From Lachnospiraceae bacterium (GTDB lineage: Bacteria; Bacillota; Clostridia; Lachnospirales; Lachnospiraceae), in the NCBI GenBank assembly GCA_017521605.1, contig JAFXCD010000021.1, forward strand, positions 26,418-90,417: a stretch of 64,000 bases of DNA, in the 5' to 3' direction. The first letter of the stretch is position 1. Each line of letters starts with the position of its first letter. The position numbers and the translations under genes were made by a program. This document shows, in pieces, positions 8,679-16,583 of the stretch. The notes under the pieces were generated by a model. The model made no database searches, was not told the DNA's origin, and was given only the letters and a program-made list of their open reading frames with translations.

Positions 8679-9179
8679 ATGAAGAAAACTTTAATCGTAG
8701 TGGATATGCAAAAGGATTTTATCGATGGAGCATTAGGAACCAAGGAAGCAGTAGCCATTGTAGAGAATGTAAAGAAAAAGATTGCAGAATATCAGGCTAA
8801 TGGGAATGAGATTATTTTTACAAGAGATACCCATCAGGCAAATTATCTTCAGACCAATGAAGGAAAGCATTTGCCGGTAGAACATTGTATCGAGGGTACA
8901 GAAGGATGGCAGATTTATGAAGGTCTGGAGGTGCCCGGTGCAATTTACATTAATAAGCCCAATTTCGGATATGTGGGTTGGGCGGAGTATCAGTTAGAAG
9001 AAGTAGAAATGGTTGGTTTGTGTACAGATATTTGTGTTGTATCTAACGCACTGATTTTAAAGGCTGCCTTCCCGGAGATTAAGGTGACTGTGGATGCAAG
9101 CTGTTGTGCCGGTGTGACTCCGGAAAGTCATGAAGCTGCACTTACTACCATGAAGATGTGTCAGGTAGAAGTGATTTAG
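8679..9179 (+). CDS. Nicotinamidase-like cysteine hydrolase (isochorismatase family)
   Basis: 166 aa from the ATG at 8679 (CGGAGGT at 8664-8670). A longer reading from 8586 would run through the promoter and operators and is rejected. Motifs: VDMQKDF with the catalytic Asp near residue 9, a Lys in YINKPNFG, and GLCTDICVVSNA with the nucleophilic Cys. DTHQ supplies a metal-ligand-type region. Together these give the Asp-Lys-Cys triad of the isochorismatase/nicotinamidase fold. It is first in an operon of NAD genes, which favours deamidation of nicotinamide to nicotinate. At 166 aa it is shorter than typical PncA (about 180-210), so an alternative small amide substrate is possible. Confidence 0.82.
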   Translation: MKKTLIVVDMQKDFIDGALGTKEAVAIVENVKKKIAEYQANGNEIIFTRDTHQANYLQTNEGKHLPVEHCIEGTEGWQIYEGLEVPGAIYINKPNFGYVGWAEYQLEEVEMVGLCTDICVVSNALILKAAFPEIKVTVDASCCAGVTPESHEAALTTMKMCQVEVI

Positions 9180-9217
9180 TCTGAATATGGATTGTAAAGG
9201 GTTGGAGGTGGAGAAGT

Positions 9218-10006
9218 ATGATTAAGATAAAGGATAAGCAGGTGGATTTGAATTATTTCCCGGATGGAACCTTTCTGATTAAGGAAAAGGTTCCGAAGGA
9301 GCCGGTAACCATTACCTGGTTGTTTGAGAAGAATCAGGAATTGGTGGCACTGTATTTTTTGGTAAAGCATTTGCGGGCAAAAGGAATTAAAAAAATAGAT
9401 TTAAAGATGCCCTATATCCCCAATGCCCGACAAGACCGTGTAAAGGCAGAAGAGGATGTGTTTACTCTTAAGTACTTTGCAGAGCTGATAAACAGTTTGA
9501 AGTTTAACAAGGTGACAGTACTGGATCCTCACTCTTATGTGAGTGAAGCACTGTTTGAGCATATTGATATACAGACTCCGAAGAAGTATGTAGAGAAGGT
9601 GATTCAAAGAATCGGCAGAGATAAGCTAATGCTCTTTTTCCCGGACGAGGGTGCCATGAAACGGTACAGCAATATGTTTAACCTGCCATATACCTTTGGT
9701 ATCAAGAAACGAGACTGGAGTACCGGTCAAATAAAGGGACTGGATGTTACCGGTCAGACGGAAGAACTGGCAGGAAGCGTGGTGCTGATTGTGGATGATA
9801 TTTGTAGTAAGGGTGGTACCTTTTATCATAGTGCCAAAGCGTTAAAGGAGCTGGGAGCAAAGGATGTCTATCTGTATGTGTCCCACTGTGAAAACAGCAT
9901 TTTTGAAGGGGAATTGTTAAAGAGTGATTTGGTGACAAAGGTATATACTACCAATAGTATTTTTACCGGAGTGCATAATAGGGTGGAGGTATTTGATTAT
10001 GAATAG
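9218..10006 (+). CDS. Short PRPP-synthetase-like protein of the NAD operon
   Basis: 262 aa against about 315 for housekeeping ribose-phosphate pyrophosphokinase. Recognisable family blocks are FPDGTF near the start, MPYIPNARQDR (the ATP/divalent-metal region, normally PYYGYARQDR) and VLIVDDICSKGGTF (the phosphoribosyl-binding loop). It begins with ATG at 9218 after TTGGAGGTGGAG and overlaps the NAMPT-like gene by 8 bp. The simple reading is a dedicated PRPP supplier for the next enzyme. A second reading is that the pair resembles the phage NARP1 proteins Adps and Namat, which are related to PRPP synthetase and NAMPT respectively and rebuild NAD from ADP-ribose and nicotinamide. The sequence alone does not decide between them. 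Confidence 0.78.
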   Translation: MIKIKDKQVDLNYFPDGTFLIKEKVPKEPVTITWLFEKNQELVALYFLVKHLRAKGIKKIDLKMPYIPNARQDRVKAEEDVFTLKYFAELINSLKFNKVTVLDPHSYVSEALFEHIDIQTPKKYVEKVIQRIGRDKLMLFFPDEGAMKRYSNMFNLPYTFGIKKRDWSTGQIKGLDVTGQTEELAGSVVLIVDDICSKGGTFYHSAKALKELGAKDVYLYVSHCENSIFEGELLKSDLVTKVYTTNSIFTGVHNRVEVFDYE

Positions 10007-11462
10007 AATGAATCCCATGTTGTTGATTGATTTTTATAAGGCTGTACACGCAGAGATGTTACCTAAGGGTATAAGTAAGTCCGTGTCTTATTTCACTCCC
10101 AGAATGAGTCGTGTAGAGCGCTGGGATAAGGTGGTTATGTTTGGGTTACAGGGCTTTATTAAGACCTACTTAATTGAATACTTTAATGAGGAGTTTTTTG
10201 GAAAGCCCTTTGAAGAGGTAATTGGTGAATATAAGCGTGTAATGGATGCTGCACTGGGAGCAGAAGCTTACAAAATCGAAAAGATAGAAAAGCTACACAA
10301 ATTGGGCTATTTACCCATTGAAATCCTGGCATTGCCGGAAGGAACCTTAGTGCCCATGCATGTGCCTATGTTTGGTATTACTAATACTCATCCGGAGTTT
10401 GCATGGTTGCCTCAGTCCTTAGAAAGTTTGATTTCCGCAGAAAGCTGGCATCCCATGATTGCGGCAACGGTTGGTTATACCTACCGTCAGATTGTAAATG
10501 CATATTATGACAAAACCTGTGAGGACAGTGTACCTCGTGCAAGAGCCTTGGGGGCTTTTGATTTTCGAGGAGAGGAGTGTACGGATTCTGCCATTAAGGC
10601 CGGAGCAGGCTGGTGCTTATCCTTCTTAAATACTGCTACAGTACCTACCATACCTTATTTGGAGCAGATGTATGCTTGTGACTGTACCAAGGAGCCGGTA
10701 GCCTTTGGAAGTCCCAGTACAGAACATTCAGTAATGTGTAGTAACTATGCTATGGATGGGGATGAGGAAACCTTACTTAGGAGACTTCTTACAGAGATTT
10801 ATCCCAATACCAGCTTCAGTGCGGTACTGGATTCCTATGACTACTGGAATGTGATTGATAATATTCTGCCACGGTTAAAAAAGGAGATTATGGCACATAA
10901 TGGTTGTATGCTTATGCGTGGTGATTCCGGTGAATGTGTAGAGGTGGTAACCCAGACAGTATTTAAGCTTTGGGACCAGTTTGGCGGGACTGTAAACAGC
11001 AAGGGCTATAAGGTGCTGGATCCTCATGTGAAAGCTATTTATGGAGATTCCATTACCATACAAAGATGTGAAGAGATTTACCGTATTCTGGAGGAAAATG
11101 GTTTTGCCTGCTCTAATGTGGCATTGGGTGTTGGTTCCTTCTCTATGCAGTGTATTGAGGAGGATGGTATTTTGAAGCCCTTTACCAGAGATACCTTCAG
11201 TTCTTGTATTAAGGCTACTTATTGTGAGATTGAGGATAAACCTTATCCAATTTTCAAAAATCCCAAGGATGGTGGCTTCAAGAAGTCTCAGAAGGGCTGT
11301 TGTGTAGTATATAAGGATTTAAGCTTCAAGGATGGTTTCACCTGGGAGGAAGCTTGTGCTAATGAAGAAAATCAGTTAATACCGGTATTTAAAGATGGTA
11401 AGCTGCTGGTGGAGCAGAATTTGCAACAGGTACGTGCAAAGTTGCATAATGGTAATTTCTAA
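9999..11462 (+). CDS. nadV: Nicotinamide phosphoribosyltransferase-like enzyme (NAMPT/NadV)
   Basis: About 487 aa, the length of NAMPT. Start is the ATG at 9999, preceded by GGGTGGAGGT and lying inside the last codons of the previous gene; an in-frame TTG at 9993 is less likely. NAMPT landmarks by eye: DFYKAVHAEMLP near the N-terminus, LPEGTLVPMHVPMF, the block ending TEHSVM (catalytic His region), DSYDYWN, RGDSGE, NSKGYKVLDPHVKAIYGDS and the late KCS-like ATYC segment. It should join nicotinamide to PRPP giving NMN, or to an ADP-ribose pyrophosphate if the Namat analogy holds. Presence together with a nicotinamidase-like gene suggests two routes of nicotinamide use. Its last 24 codons are duplicated downstream. 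Confidence 0.88.
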   Translation: MNRMNPMLLIDFYKAVHAEMLPKGISKSVSYFTPRMSRVERWDKVVMFGLQGFIKTYLIEYFNEEFFGKPFEEVIGEYKRVMDAALGAEAYKIEKIEKLHKLGYLPIEILALPEGTLVPMHVPMFGITNTHPEFAWLPQSLESLISAESWHPMIAATVGYTYRQIVNAYYDKTCEDSVPRARALGAFDFRGEECTDSAIKAGAGWCLSFLNTATVPTIPYLEQMYACDCTKEPVAFGSPSTEHSVMCSNYAMDGDEETLLRRLLTEIYPNTSFSAVLDSYDYWNVIDNILPRLKKEIMAHNGCMLMRGDSGECVEVVTQTVFKLWDQFGGTVNSKGYKVLDPHVKAIYGDSITIQRCEEIYRILEENGFACSNVALGVGSFSMQCIEEDGILKPFTRDTFSSCIKATYCEIEDKPYPIFKNPKDGGFKKSQKGCCVVYKDLSFKDGFTWEEACANEENQLIPVFKDGKLLVEQNLQQVRAKLHNGNF

Positions 11463-11635
11463 GTAATAGGAAAAGAGGTAGAGAATATGTATCAGTTTAA
11501 TGCGAAGGAAATTAAAGATGGTAAGCTGCTGGTGGAGCAGAATTTGCAACAGGTACGTGCAAAGTTGCATAATGGTAATTTCTAAGTAATAGGAAAAGAG
11601 GTAGAGAATATGTATCAGTTTAATGCGAAGGAAAT
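11389..11635 (+). repeat. 123-bp perfect tandem duplication across the nadV/nadE junction
   Basis: Bases 11389-11512 and 11512-11635 are identical (period 123, a multiple of three). Each unit holds the last 24 codons of the NadV-like gene, the intergenic ribosome binding site, and the first nine codons of nadE. Lack of divergence suggests it is recent. Confidence 0.97.
11487..11585 (+). CDS. 32-codon chimeric ORF made by the duplication
   Basis: ATG at 11487 with the duplicated nadE ribosome binding site (GAGGTAGAG) in front. It reads the first nine residues of NadE (MYQFNAKEI) and then in frame the last 23 residues of NadV (KDGKLL...HNGNF) to TAA at 11583-11585. It should be translated as well as nadE itself because its initiation region is the same. 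It is probably a by-product rather than a selected gene, but it now lies between nadV and nadE and may weaken translation coupling. No domain can be assigned to so short a peptide. Confidence 0.6.
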   Translation: MYQFNAKEIKDGKLLVEQNLQQVRAKLHNGNF

Positions 11636-12338
11636 AACAGAAAGGTGTGTACAATGGATTCGGGACTGGTTTGAGGAAAACGGTAAGGGCTGTAATGCGG
11701 TACTTGGTGTATCCGGTGGCAAGGACAGTTCTATTGTAGCGGCCCTTTGTGTGGAGGCGCTTGGTAAGGATAGAGTTATCGGTGTGCTTATGCCCTGTGG
11801 TGTACAGGCAGACATTAATATGGCTCGTAAGCTGGTAGACCACCTTGGAATCAAGAGCTATGTCATCAATATTGAGAGTGCCATGAAGGGTATTTTGGGA
11901 GAAATGAAGGATATCGAAGTATCCAACCAGACTATTATTAACCTGCCACCCAGACTCCGTATGGCAGCAGTGTATGCAGTAAGCCAGAGTATGAATGGTC
12001 GTGTGGCAAATACCTGCAACCTGTCTGAGGATTGGGTAGGGTATTCTACCAGATATGGTGACAGTGTGGGAGATTTCAGCCCCTTGTCCAGACTGACCGT
12101 AACAGAAGTAAAAGAGATGGGCAGAGTGTTGGGGCTGCCTAAGGATTTGGTTGAGAAGGTGCCAATCGATGGCCTCAGTGGCAAGACTGATGAGGATAAT
12201 CTGGGCTTTACCTATGAAATGCTGGATAAGTATATCCGTGAAGGCATTTGTGAGGATCCGGTAAAGAAAGCACTTATTGACGATAAACACAAGAAGAATC
12301 TGTTTAAGCTGGAGCTGATGCCCTGTTTTGAACCTTAA
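11610..12338 (+). CDS. nadE: NH3-dependent NAD synthetase
   Basis: 242 aa, typical of the single-domain, ammonia-using form with no glutaminase domain. GVSGGKDSSIVAALC is the PP-loop that binds ATP pyrophosphate. Further conserved blocks are RMAAVYAVSQ, NTCNLSEDWVGYSTRYGDSVGDFSPL (deamido-NAD and metal site) and GLSGKTDEDNLGF. It amidates nicotinate adenine dinucleotide to NAD in the cytoplasm. The ATG at 11610 is the original start; its upstream copy at 11487 is a truncated duplicate. The next gene starts 12 bp after its stop. Assignment is secure. Confidence 0.95.
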   Translation: MYQFNAKEITERCVQWIRDWFEENGKGCNAVLGVSGGKDSSIVAALCVEALGKDRVIGVLMPCGVQADINMARKLVDHLGIKSYVINIESAMKGILGEMKDIEVSNQTIINLPPRLRMAAVYAVSQSMNGRVANTCNLSEDWVGYSTRYGDSVGDFSPLSRLTVTEVKEMGRVLGLPKDLVEKVPIDGLSGKTDEDNLGFTYEMLDKYIREGICEDPVKKALIDDKHKKNLFKLELMPCFEP

Positions 12339-12349
12339 GAGGAATGATT

Positions 12350-13252
12350 ATGAGTTTATATAAAATGAGTGATGAGGAGAAGGCCTATTTGGCAGGCTAT
12401 GATATCACAAAATTTGAACGTCCTTCCGTGGCAACGGATATTGCTATTTTTTCTATTATGGAGAAGGGGGAGCAGGAGAATTACCGTAAGCTCCCCGAGA
12501 AGGCACTAAAGCTATTGCTAATTAAACGAGCTACTTACCCATATAAGGATAGGTGGGCACTGCCGGGCGGTTTTTGCAGACCGGACGAGGATATGCAGGA
12601 AACGGCCATGCGGGAGCTTTATGAGGAAACGGGTGTGAAAGCCGCATATCTGCAGCTGGCAGGTACTTTCGGAGAAGTGGGCAGAGATCCAAGAGGGTGG
12701 ATTATTTCCAATACTTTTTTATCCCTGGTGGATGGCGAAGCTTGCAAGCCCAGGGGAGGTTCGGATGCCTGGGAAGCCAAGTGGTTTTCGGTAAAGCTTC
12801 ATACAAAAGAAGTAAAGCGGGAGCAGGGTAAGGAGGCAGTGGAGTTGGTCACAGAGTATGAAATTACGCTTACTCATGAGGAGAGTGATGTTTGCCTAAG
12901 TGCTGTTGTGAGGGAATATAAGCAGTTTGCAAATTATCATGAAAAGGTACGTTATGAGCTTGTTGATAGCGAAGGTCTGGCATTTGATCATGCCAAGATC
13001 ATATTGCAAACTCTGCTGTTTTTGCGTAGAAATGTAGATAATGACTGGAAAGTGGCATTTGATTTGTTGCCGGAAATTTTTACGTTGACTCAGCTTCAGA
13101 ATGCTTTTGAATTGGTATTGGATGAGAAGCTTCTTACAGCCAATTTTCGCAGAAAGGTAAATGATTTGGTGACAGAAACGGAGCAGATTCTGGAAGGAAA
13201 CGGCCATAGACCGGCTAAGCTGTTTAAGAGAAATGTGGAAGCGTTTGCATGA
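12350..13252 (+). CDS. nrtR: NUDIX-type transcriptional regulator of NAD metabolism (NrtR family)
   Basis: 300 aa. Start chosen at ATG 12350, seven bases after AAGAGGA; the ATG at 12344 is too close to that site. Residues about 20-180 are a NUDIX domain with an intact box (GGFCRPDEDMQETAMREL then YEETGV, fitting GX5EX7REXXEEXG). The last 90 residues form a winged-helix-like region (FDLLPEIFTLTQLQNAFELV, then ANFRRKVNDLV), the usual NrtR build. NrtR repressors bind palindromes upstream of NAD genes and are released by ADP-ribose or related metabolites. Because the Nudix box is complete, residual hydrolase activity is possible, whereas many NrtR have a degenerate box. Last gene of the operon, so it would regulate itself through the sites at 8591-8649. 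Confidence 0.9.
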   Translation: MSLYKMSDEEKAYLAGYDITKFERPSVATDIAIFSIMEKGEQENYRKLPEKALKLLLIKRATYPYKDRWALPGGFCRPDEDMQETAMRELYEETGVKAAYLQLAGTFGEVGRDPRGWIISNTFLSLVDGEACKPRGGSDAWEAKWFSVKLHTKEVKREQGKEAVELVTEYEITLTHEESDVCLSAVVREYKQFANYHEKVRYELVDSEGLAFDHAKIILQTLLFLRRNVDNDWKVAFDLLPEIFTLTQLQNAFELVLDEKLLTANFRRKVNDLVTETEQILEGNGHRPAKLFKRNVEAFA

Positions 13253-13253
13253 A

Positions 13254-13378
13254 GCCATGCGCAGATGAATCGAATTGACTGATGGGAGCTTGCTCACAGG
13301 CAGGCATATTCGAGTTCATCTGCATACGGCGAACGCCGCGACAACGAGCAAGCTTGCTTGCGAGTCTGTCGGCATGGC
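13254..13378. repeat. Multi-hairpin intergenic element between convergent genes
   Basis: Outer arms GCCATGC (13254-13260) and GCATGGC (13372-13378). A second long helix pairs 13261-13276 with 13307-13323 around a bulge. Internal hairpins are GAGC/GCTC near 13287-13296, CGGC-GAAC-GCCG (13327-13338) and GCAAGCTTGC (13348-13357). GC content is higher than the surroundings. It may be a structured terminator or a dispersed repeat. It shares the string TGCGAGTCT with the element near 62215. Confidence 0.65.
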
Positions 13379-13403
13379 CAATGGTCGTGAAAGCTGAAGG
13401 TTA

Positions 13404-13730
13404 CTAATCTTTAATATATTCTTTATCTCCGTTTGGCAGTTTATCCGAAATGTATCGTTCAACCTTCATGTGCAAATCATATTTCTCACGTAATGCTATT
13501 ATTTTCTTCATCATTGGTGTATGGTGATGAATGTCAATAGCTTTCTGATTTTCCCAACTATCAACTAGAAGTACCGTTTCAGTATCTTGCATAGGGAAAA
13601 AGTATTCATAACGAATATTCCCCTCTTCTTTCCTGATTTCATCAACAATTCCGCTCGAAATCATTTCCTCAGCAAATTTTCTTGCATTTCCTTCTTTGCC
13701 TGTATAATAAATATTTAGTGTTATTGACAT
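13404..13730 (-). CDS. Small ABM-domain protein (putative quinol monooxygenase)
   Basis: 108 aa. The pattern of a dimeric alpha/beta-barrel (antibiotic biosynthesis monooxygenase, YgiN-like) is clear: an N-terminal beta strand (ITLNIYYTG), a helix (NARKFAEEM), RYEYFFPMQDTETVLLVDSW, then the conserved histidine-rich HHHTPMMKKI helix and a last strand KVERYI. Members are cofactor-free oxygenases, haem-binding proteins or plain dimer folds, so the enzymatic role is uncertain. Monocistronic, in the same direction as aroA and 59 bp after it. The region around it is AT-richer than the hairpin element beside it. Confidence 0.75.
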   Translation of the reverse strand: MSITLNIYYTGKEGNARKFAEEMISSGIVDEIRKEEGNIRYEYFFPMQDTETVLLVDSWENQKAIDIHHHTPMMKKIIALREKYDLHMKVERYISDKLPNGDKEYIKD

Positions 13731-13789
13731 TCTTTATTTCTCCGCTAATTTCAAATCTTTCTCTCTGTTCGCCATGCCAACAGGTTCAA

Positions 13790-15127
13790 TTATTTTGTGT
13801 CTGTGGAGTTCAGCAGCTCCTTCACACACTCATCCAAGCACTCAAAATAATTCTCAAAGGTTTTCCTGCAACATCCGGGATTGTCAATTTCAATACCATC
13901 TGCACGCAGTCCTATCAAAGAAAATCCCATGGCCATGCGGTGGTCGTCGTAGGTATCTACCAGAGAAGGCTTGGGTTTGCCCGGGTGGATGGTGATGGTG
14001 GTCTCTGTTTCTTCACAGCAGATGCCCATTTTGTTAAGTTCTGTGACAATAGCATTCATGCGGTTGCACTCCTGGTAACGGATGTGACCGATGCCACGGA
14101 TGGTGGTAGGCGCGTCTGCAAAAGGAGCCAAAGCAGCCAAGGTAATGGCCTGGTCGGAGCAGGAGGACATATCCACGTCCACACCATGGTATTTGCCGGC
14201 AGCAGGAGGAGTCAGTAAGATACCATCCGGCTCTTCAGTTAATACGGCCCCCATCTTTTCTAAAATTCTTAAAAAAGCTACATCTCCCTGCATGGAATCA
14301 AAAGTAATATGCGCTACCTTTACCGGTACGCCTAAAATCATGCTCATACCATAAAAATAGGCGGCAGCAGAAGCATCCGGCTCGATTTGATAATCTCGTG
14401 CACCATACTTCTGACCGGCAGGAATAGTATAGTTAAGCCCATCAAAGGATGCAAAAGCTTTTACACCAAACTGTTCCATCATCCGGCGGGTGATTTCAAT
14501 ATAAGACATACCGTGGCTACCTTTTACATGAATGACAAAATCCTTGGGAGAAAGGCAGGCGGCAATAAGGAGAGCGCTTAAAAACTGACTGCTATGCTCA
14601 ATGTCTACAGTAATTGCCTGTTTTCTAAAACCATTTCCTTTTAGGGTGAACGGGAAATAGCCTTCCGCACCTTCATAAACAACTTCACAGCCAAGCTCCT
14701 GTAAAGAAGTAAGGAGAGGAGCCATGGGGCGCTTGCGCATTTGTTCGGAAGCGTCCATATGAAAGGTGCCTTCTGAAATTCCTAGGTAAGCTGTCAAAAA
14801 GCGGGCTGCGGTACCGGCGCTGCCTACATATTGCCAAGCTTCTTTCTTAGGGAGAGCCCCCCCCAGACCGGTGACCGTTACTTTCCTTTCTTCTTCATTC
14901 ACCTCTGTTTCAAAGCCTAAATCCTGTACGCATTTTAAAAAGTGTCTGGAGTCATCACTAAACAAAACACCTCGCAGAATAGAAGTACCCCGGGCCAGAG
15001 TAGCCAAAAGCAGTGCCCTGTTGGTTAAGCTTTTAGAACCCGGAACGGTAACTGTCAGCGGACCATGTTCCTTAAGGCATGATAATCTGGTATAAATAGT
15101 CGAAACTTTATAAGTATTAACTTTCAT
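13790..15127 (-). CDS. aroA: 3-phosphoshikimate 1-carboxyvinyltransferase (EPSP synthase)
   Basis: 445 aa, full length. Landmarks: PGSKSLTNRALLLATLARG (shikimate-3-phosphate loop), GSAGTAARFLTAYL (PEP region), EQMRKRPMAPLL (RKRPM arginine block), HSSQFLSALLIAA, EPDASAAAYF and DTYDDHRMAMGFSL (the DDHRMAM active-site Asp and Arg). It condenses PEP with shikimate 3-phosphate in the chorismate pathway. Start ATG at 15127 with AAAGGAG upstream on the minus strand. It stands apart from other aro genes here. The block around the PEP loop has GSAGTA, close to class I; glyphosate behaviour cannot be judged by eye. Confidence 0.95.
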   Translation of the reverse strand: MKVNTYKVSTIYTRLSCLKEHGPLTVTVPGSKSLTNRALLLATLARGTSILRGVLFSDDSRHFLKCVQDLGFETEVNEEERKVTVTGLGGALPKKEAWQYVGSAGTAARFLTAYLGISEGTFHMDASEQMRKRPMAPLLTSLQELGCEVVYEGAEGYFPFTLKGNGFRKQAITVDIEHSSQFLSALLIAACLSPKDFVIHVKGSHGMSYIEITRRMMEQFGVKAFASFDGLNYTIPAGQKYGARDYQIEPDASAAAYFYGMSMILGVPVKVAHITFDSMQGDVAFLRILEKMGAVLTEEPDGILLTPPAAGKYHGVDVDMSSCSDQAITLAALAPFADAPTTIRGIGHIRYQECNRMNAIVTELNKMGICCEETETTITIHPGKPKPSLVDTYDDHRMAMGFSLIGLRADGIEIDNPGCCRKTFENYFECLDECVKELLNSTDTK

Positions 15128-15429
15128 AAAAGCTCCTTTTCAGTATAATAAGATAATAAGCGGACACCACTGTATACACATAATTTCCTGATACATGAAA
15201 AAGTATAACCAATAATCAACAGGATGTCAAAAAGTAAAATAAAAATACATAATATGAGGTTGAATGATTATGAAAAAAAGAAAAGAGAAGGTGAAAAAAT
15301 AGCAATATTTGATGTATTGTTGACAATGGTTAAAGAGAAAAAATAGGATAGTTGTAATAAAATGGAAATGAGGATGTAAGGGGTTACAAGTGTTGAGAAA
15401 AGGATAAAGGAATCATAGGAGGTATTGGT
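15128..15429. other. 302-bp divergent intergenic region
   Basis: AT-rich. It holds the aroA leader on the minus strand and one clear plus-strand promoter (15320-15349) for the xylan genes, with an AGGAGG site at 15418-15423. I see no reading frame worth calling, no strong palindrome and no catabolite-repression-type site that I would trust. Confidence 0.6.
15320..15349 (+). promoter_or_regulatory. Promoter of the first xylan arm
   Basis: TTGACA (15320-15325), 18-bp spacer, TAGGAT (15344-15349), about 80 bp before the GH8 start. Confidence 0.55.
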
Positions 15430-16563
15430 ATGGAAAAAAGAGAATATCGTAATGTATTTGCAGAAATCGGAATTCCGGAAGCTGACATTCAGAAACGTCT
15501 TGAGGAAGTAAAGCAGTTCTTCTTTTATGGCGGAGATGAGAAACAGGTTTACTATCCTGTTGGGGAAGATATGGCATATATCATGGACGTGGGAAGCAAT
15601 GATGTTCGTACTGAAGGTATGTCCTATGGCATGATGTTCTGCGTGCAGCTGGACATGAAGGAAGAGTTTGACCGTCTTTGGAAATGGGCCAAGACTTATA
15701 TGTACATGGAAGATGGTCTGAATGGTGGCTTCTTCTCATGGAGCTGTAGCACGGACGGAAATAAAAATGATTCGGGTCCGGCATCCGATGGAGAAGAATT
15801 CTTTGCTATGGCGTTATTCTTTGCGTCCCACCGCTGGGGTGATGGAGAGGGCATTTTTGAATATTCCAAGCAAGCAAGGGAGATTCTTCATGATTGCTTA
15901 CATAATGGTCGTGGTGGTCGCGGTGAACTGCCTATGTGGAATTTAGAAAATTATCAGATTAAGTTTGTTCCTACTTTGGACTTTACAGACCCTTCTTATT
16001 TTTTGCCACATTTCTATGAATTGTTTGCATTATGGGCAAATGAAGAGGATAGAGAATTCTGGAAGAAGGCTGCAGATGCAGGACGTGAGTTTCTGATTAA
16101 AACCTGCCATCCGGTAACAGGCTTCAGTCCGGAATATGCAGAGTATGATGGTACTCCTATGAGAAGAAAGTTTGACTGGATGGGAGACAGACATGATTGG
16201 TTCTTTAGTGATTCCTATCGTACTGTAGCCAATATTGGTTTGGATTATGAGTGGTTTGGTATTGATAAGGGACAGTGTGCTGCAGCTGCCAATATGCAGA
16301 GATATCTTATTGAATATGCAAGAAAGAATGAGTACTATAAGTGGGAAATTGATGGAACTAAGGCACAGGAAGAACCAATTTATAATTTAGCTATTCCTGT
16401 AACAGTTGCCCAGTCTGTACTGGCAGCAGAGACTGAGTATAGCAAAGAATGGGTGGAGAAATTCTGGAATCTGCCCATGAATACAGGAACATGGCGATAT
16501 TATGACAACTGCCTGTATATGTTTGCATTCCTGGCATTAAGCGGAAATTATAGAGTATATTAA
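15430..16563 (+). CDS. rexA: GH8 reducing-end xylose-releasing exo-oligoxylanase
   Basis: 377 aa, the normal length for Rex enzymes. VRTEGMSYGMMF contains the general acid Glu62 (equivalent to the GH8 RTEGMGYGM motif). WSCSTDGNKNDSGPASDGEEFFAMAL and GDRHDWFFSDSYRTVANIGLDYEWFG carry the remaining active-site acids. These enzymes clip single xylose units from the reducing end of short xylo-oligosaccharides. There is no signal peptide, so it acts in the cytoplasm on imported oligomers. It is the first gene of the xylan run, with an AGGAGG site and its own promoter. The next gene starts 20 bp after its stop. A GH8 endo-glucanase or chitosanase is less likely given the overall match and the neighbours. 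Confidence 0.9.
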   Translation: MEKREYRNVFAEIGIPEADIQKRLEEVKQFFFYGGDEKQVYYPVGEDMAYIMDVGSNDVRTEGMSYGMMFCVQLDMKEEFDRLWKWAKTYMYMEDGLNGGFFSWSCSTDGNKNDSGPASDGEEFFAMALFFASHRWGDGEGIFEYSKQAREILHDCLHNGRGGRGELPMWNLENYQIKFVPTLDFTDPSYFLPHFYELFALWANEEDREFWKKAADAGREFLIKTCHPVTGFSPEYAEYDGTPMRRKFDWMGDRHDWFFSDSYRTVANIGLDYEWFGIDKGQCAAAANMQRYLIEYARKNEYYKWEIDGTKAQEEPIYNLAIPVTVAQSVLAAETEYSKEWVEKFWNLPMNTGTWRYYDNCLYMFAFLALSGNYRVY

Positions 16564-16583
16564 TGAGTTAATCGGAGGTATTT

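Noticed and set aside
9218-11462. Prophage origin of the PRPP-like/NAMPT-like pair
   Set aside because: Flanked by ordinary chromosomal genes with the same base composition; no phage structural, integrase or lysis genes nearby.
11389-11635. Possible start of a direct-repeat (CRISPR-like) array
   Set aside because: Only two copies, 123 bp long, with coding content and no spacers.
11376-12290. 304-codon minus-strand frame with an internal amino acid repeat
   Set aside because: The repeat is only the 123-bp duplication read antisense; the frame is a shadow of nadV and nadE.
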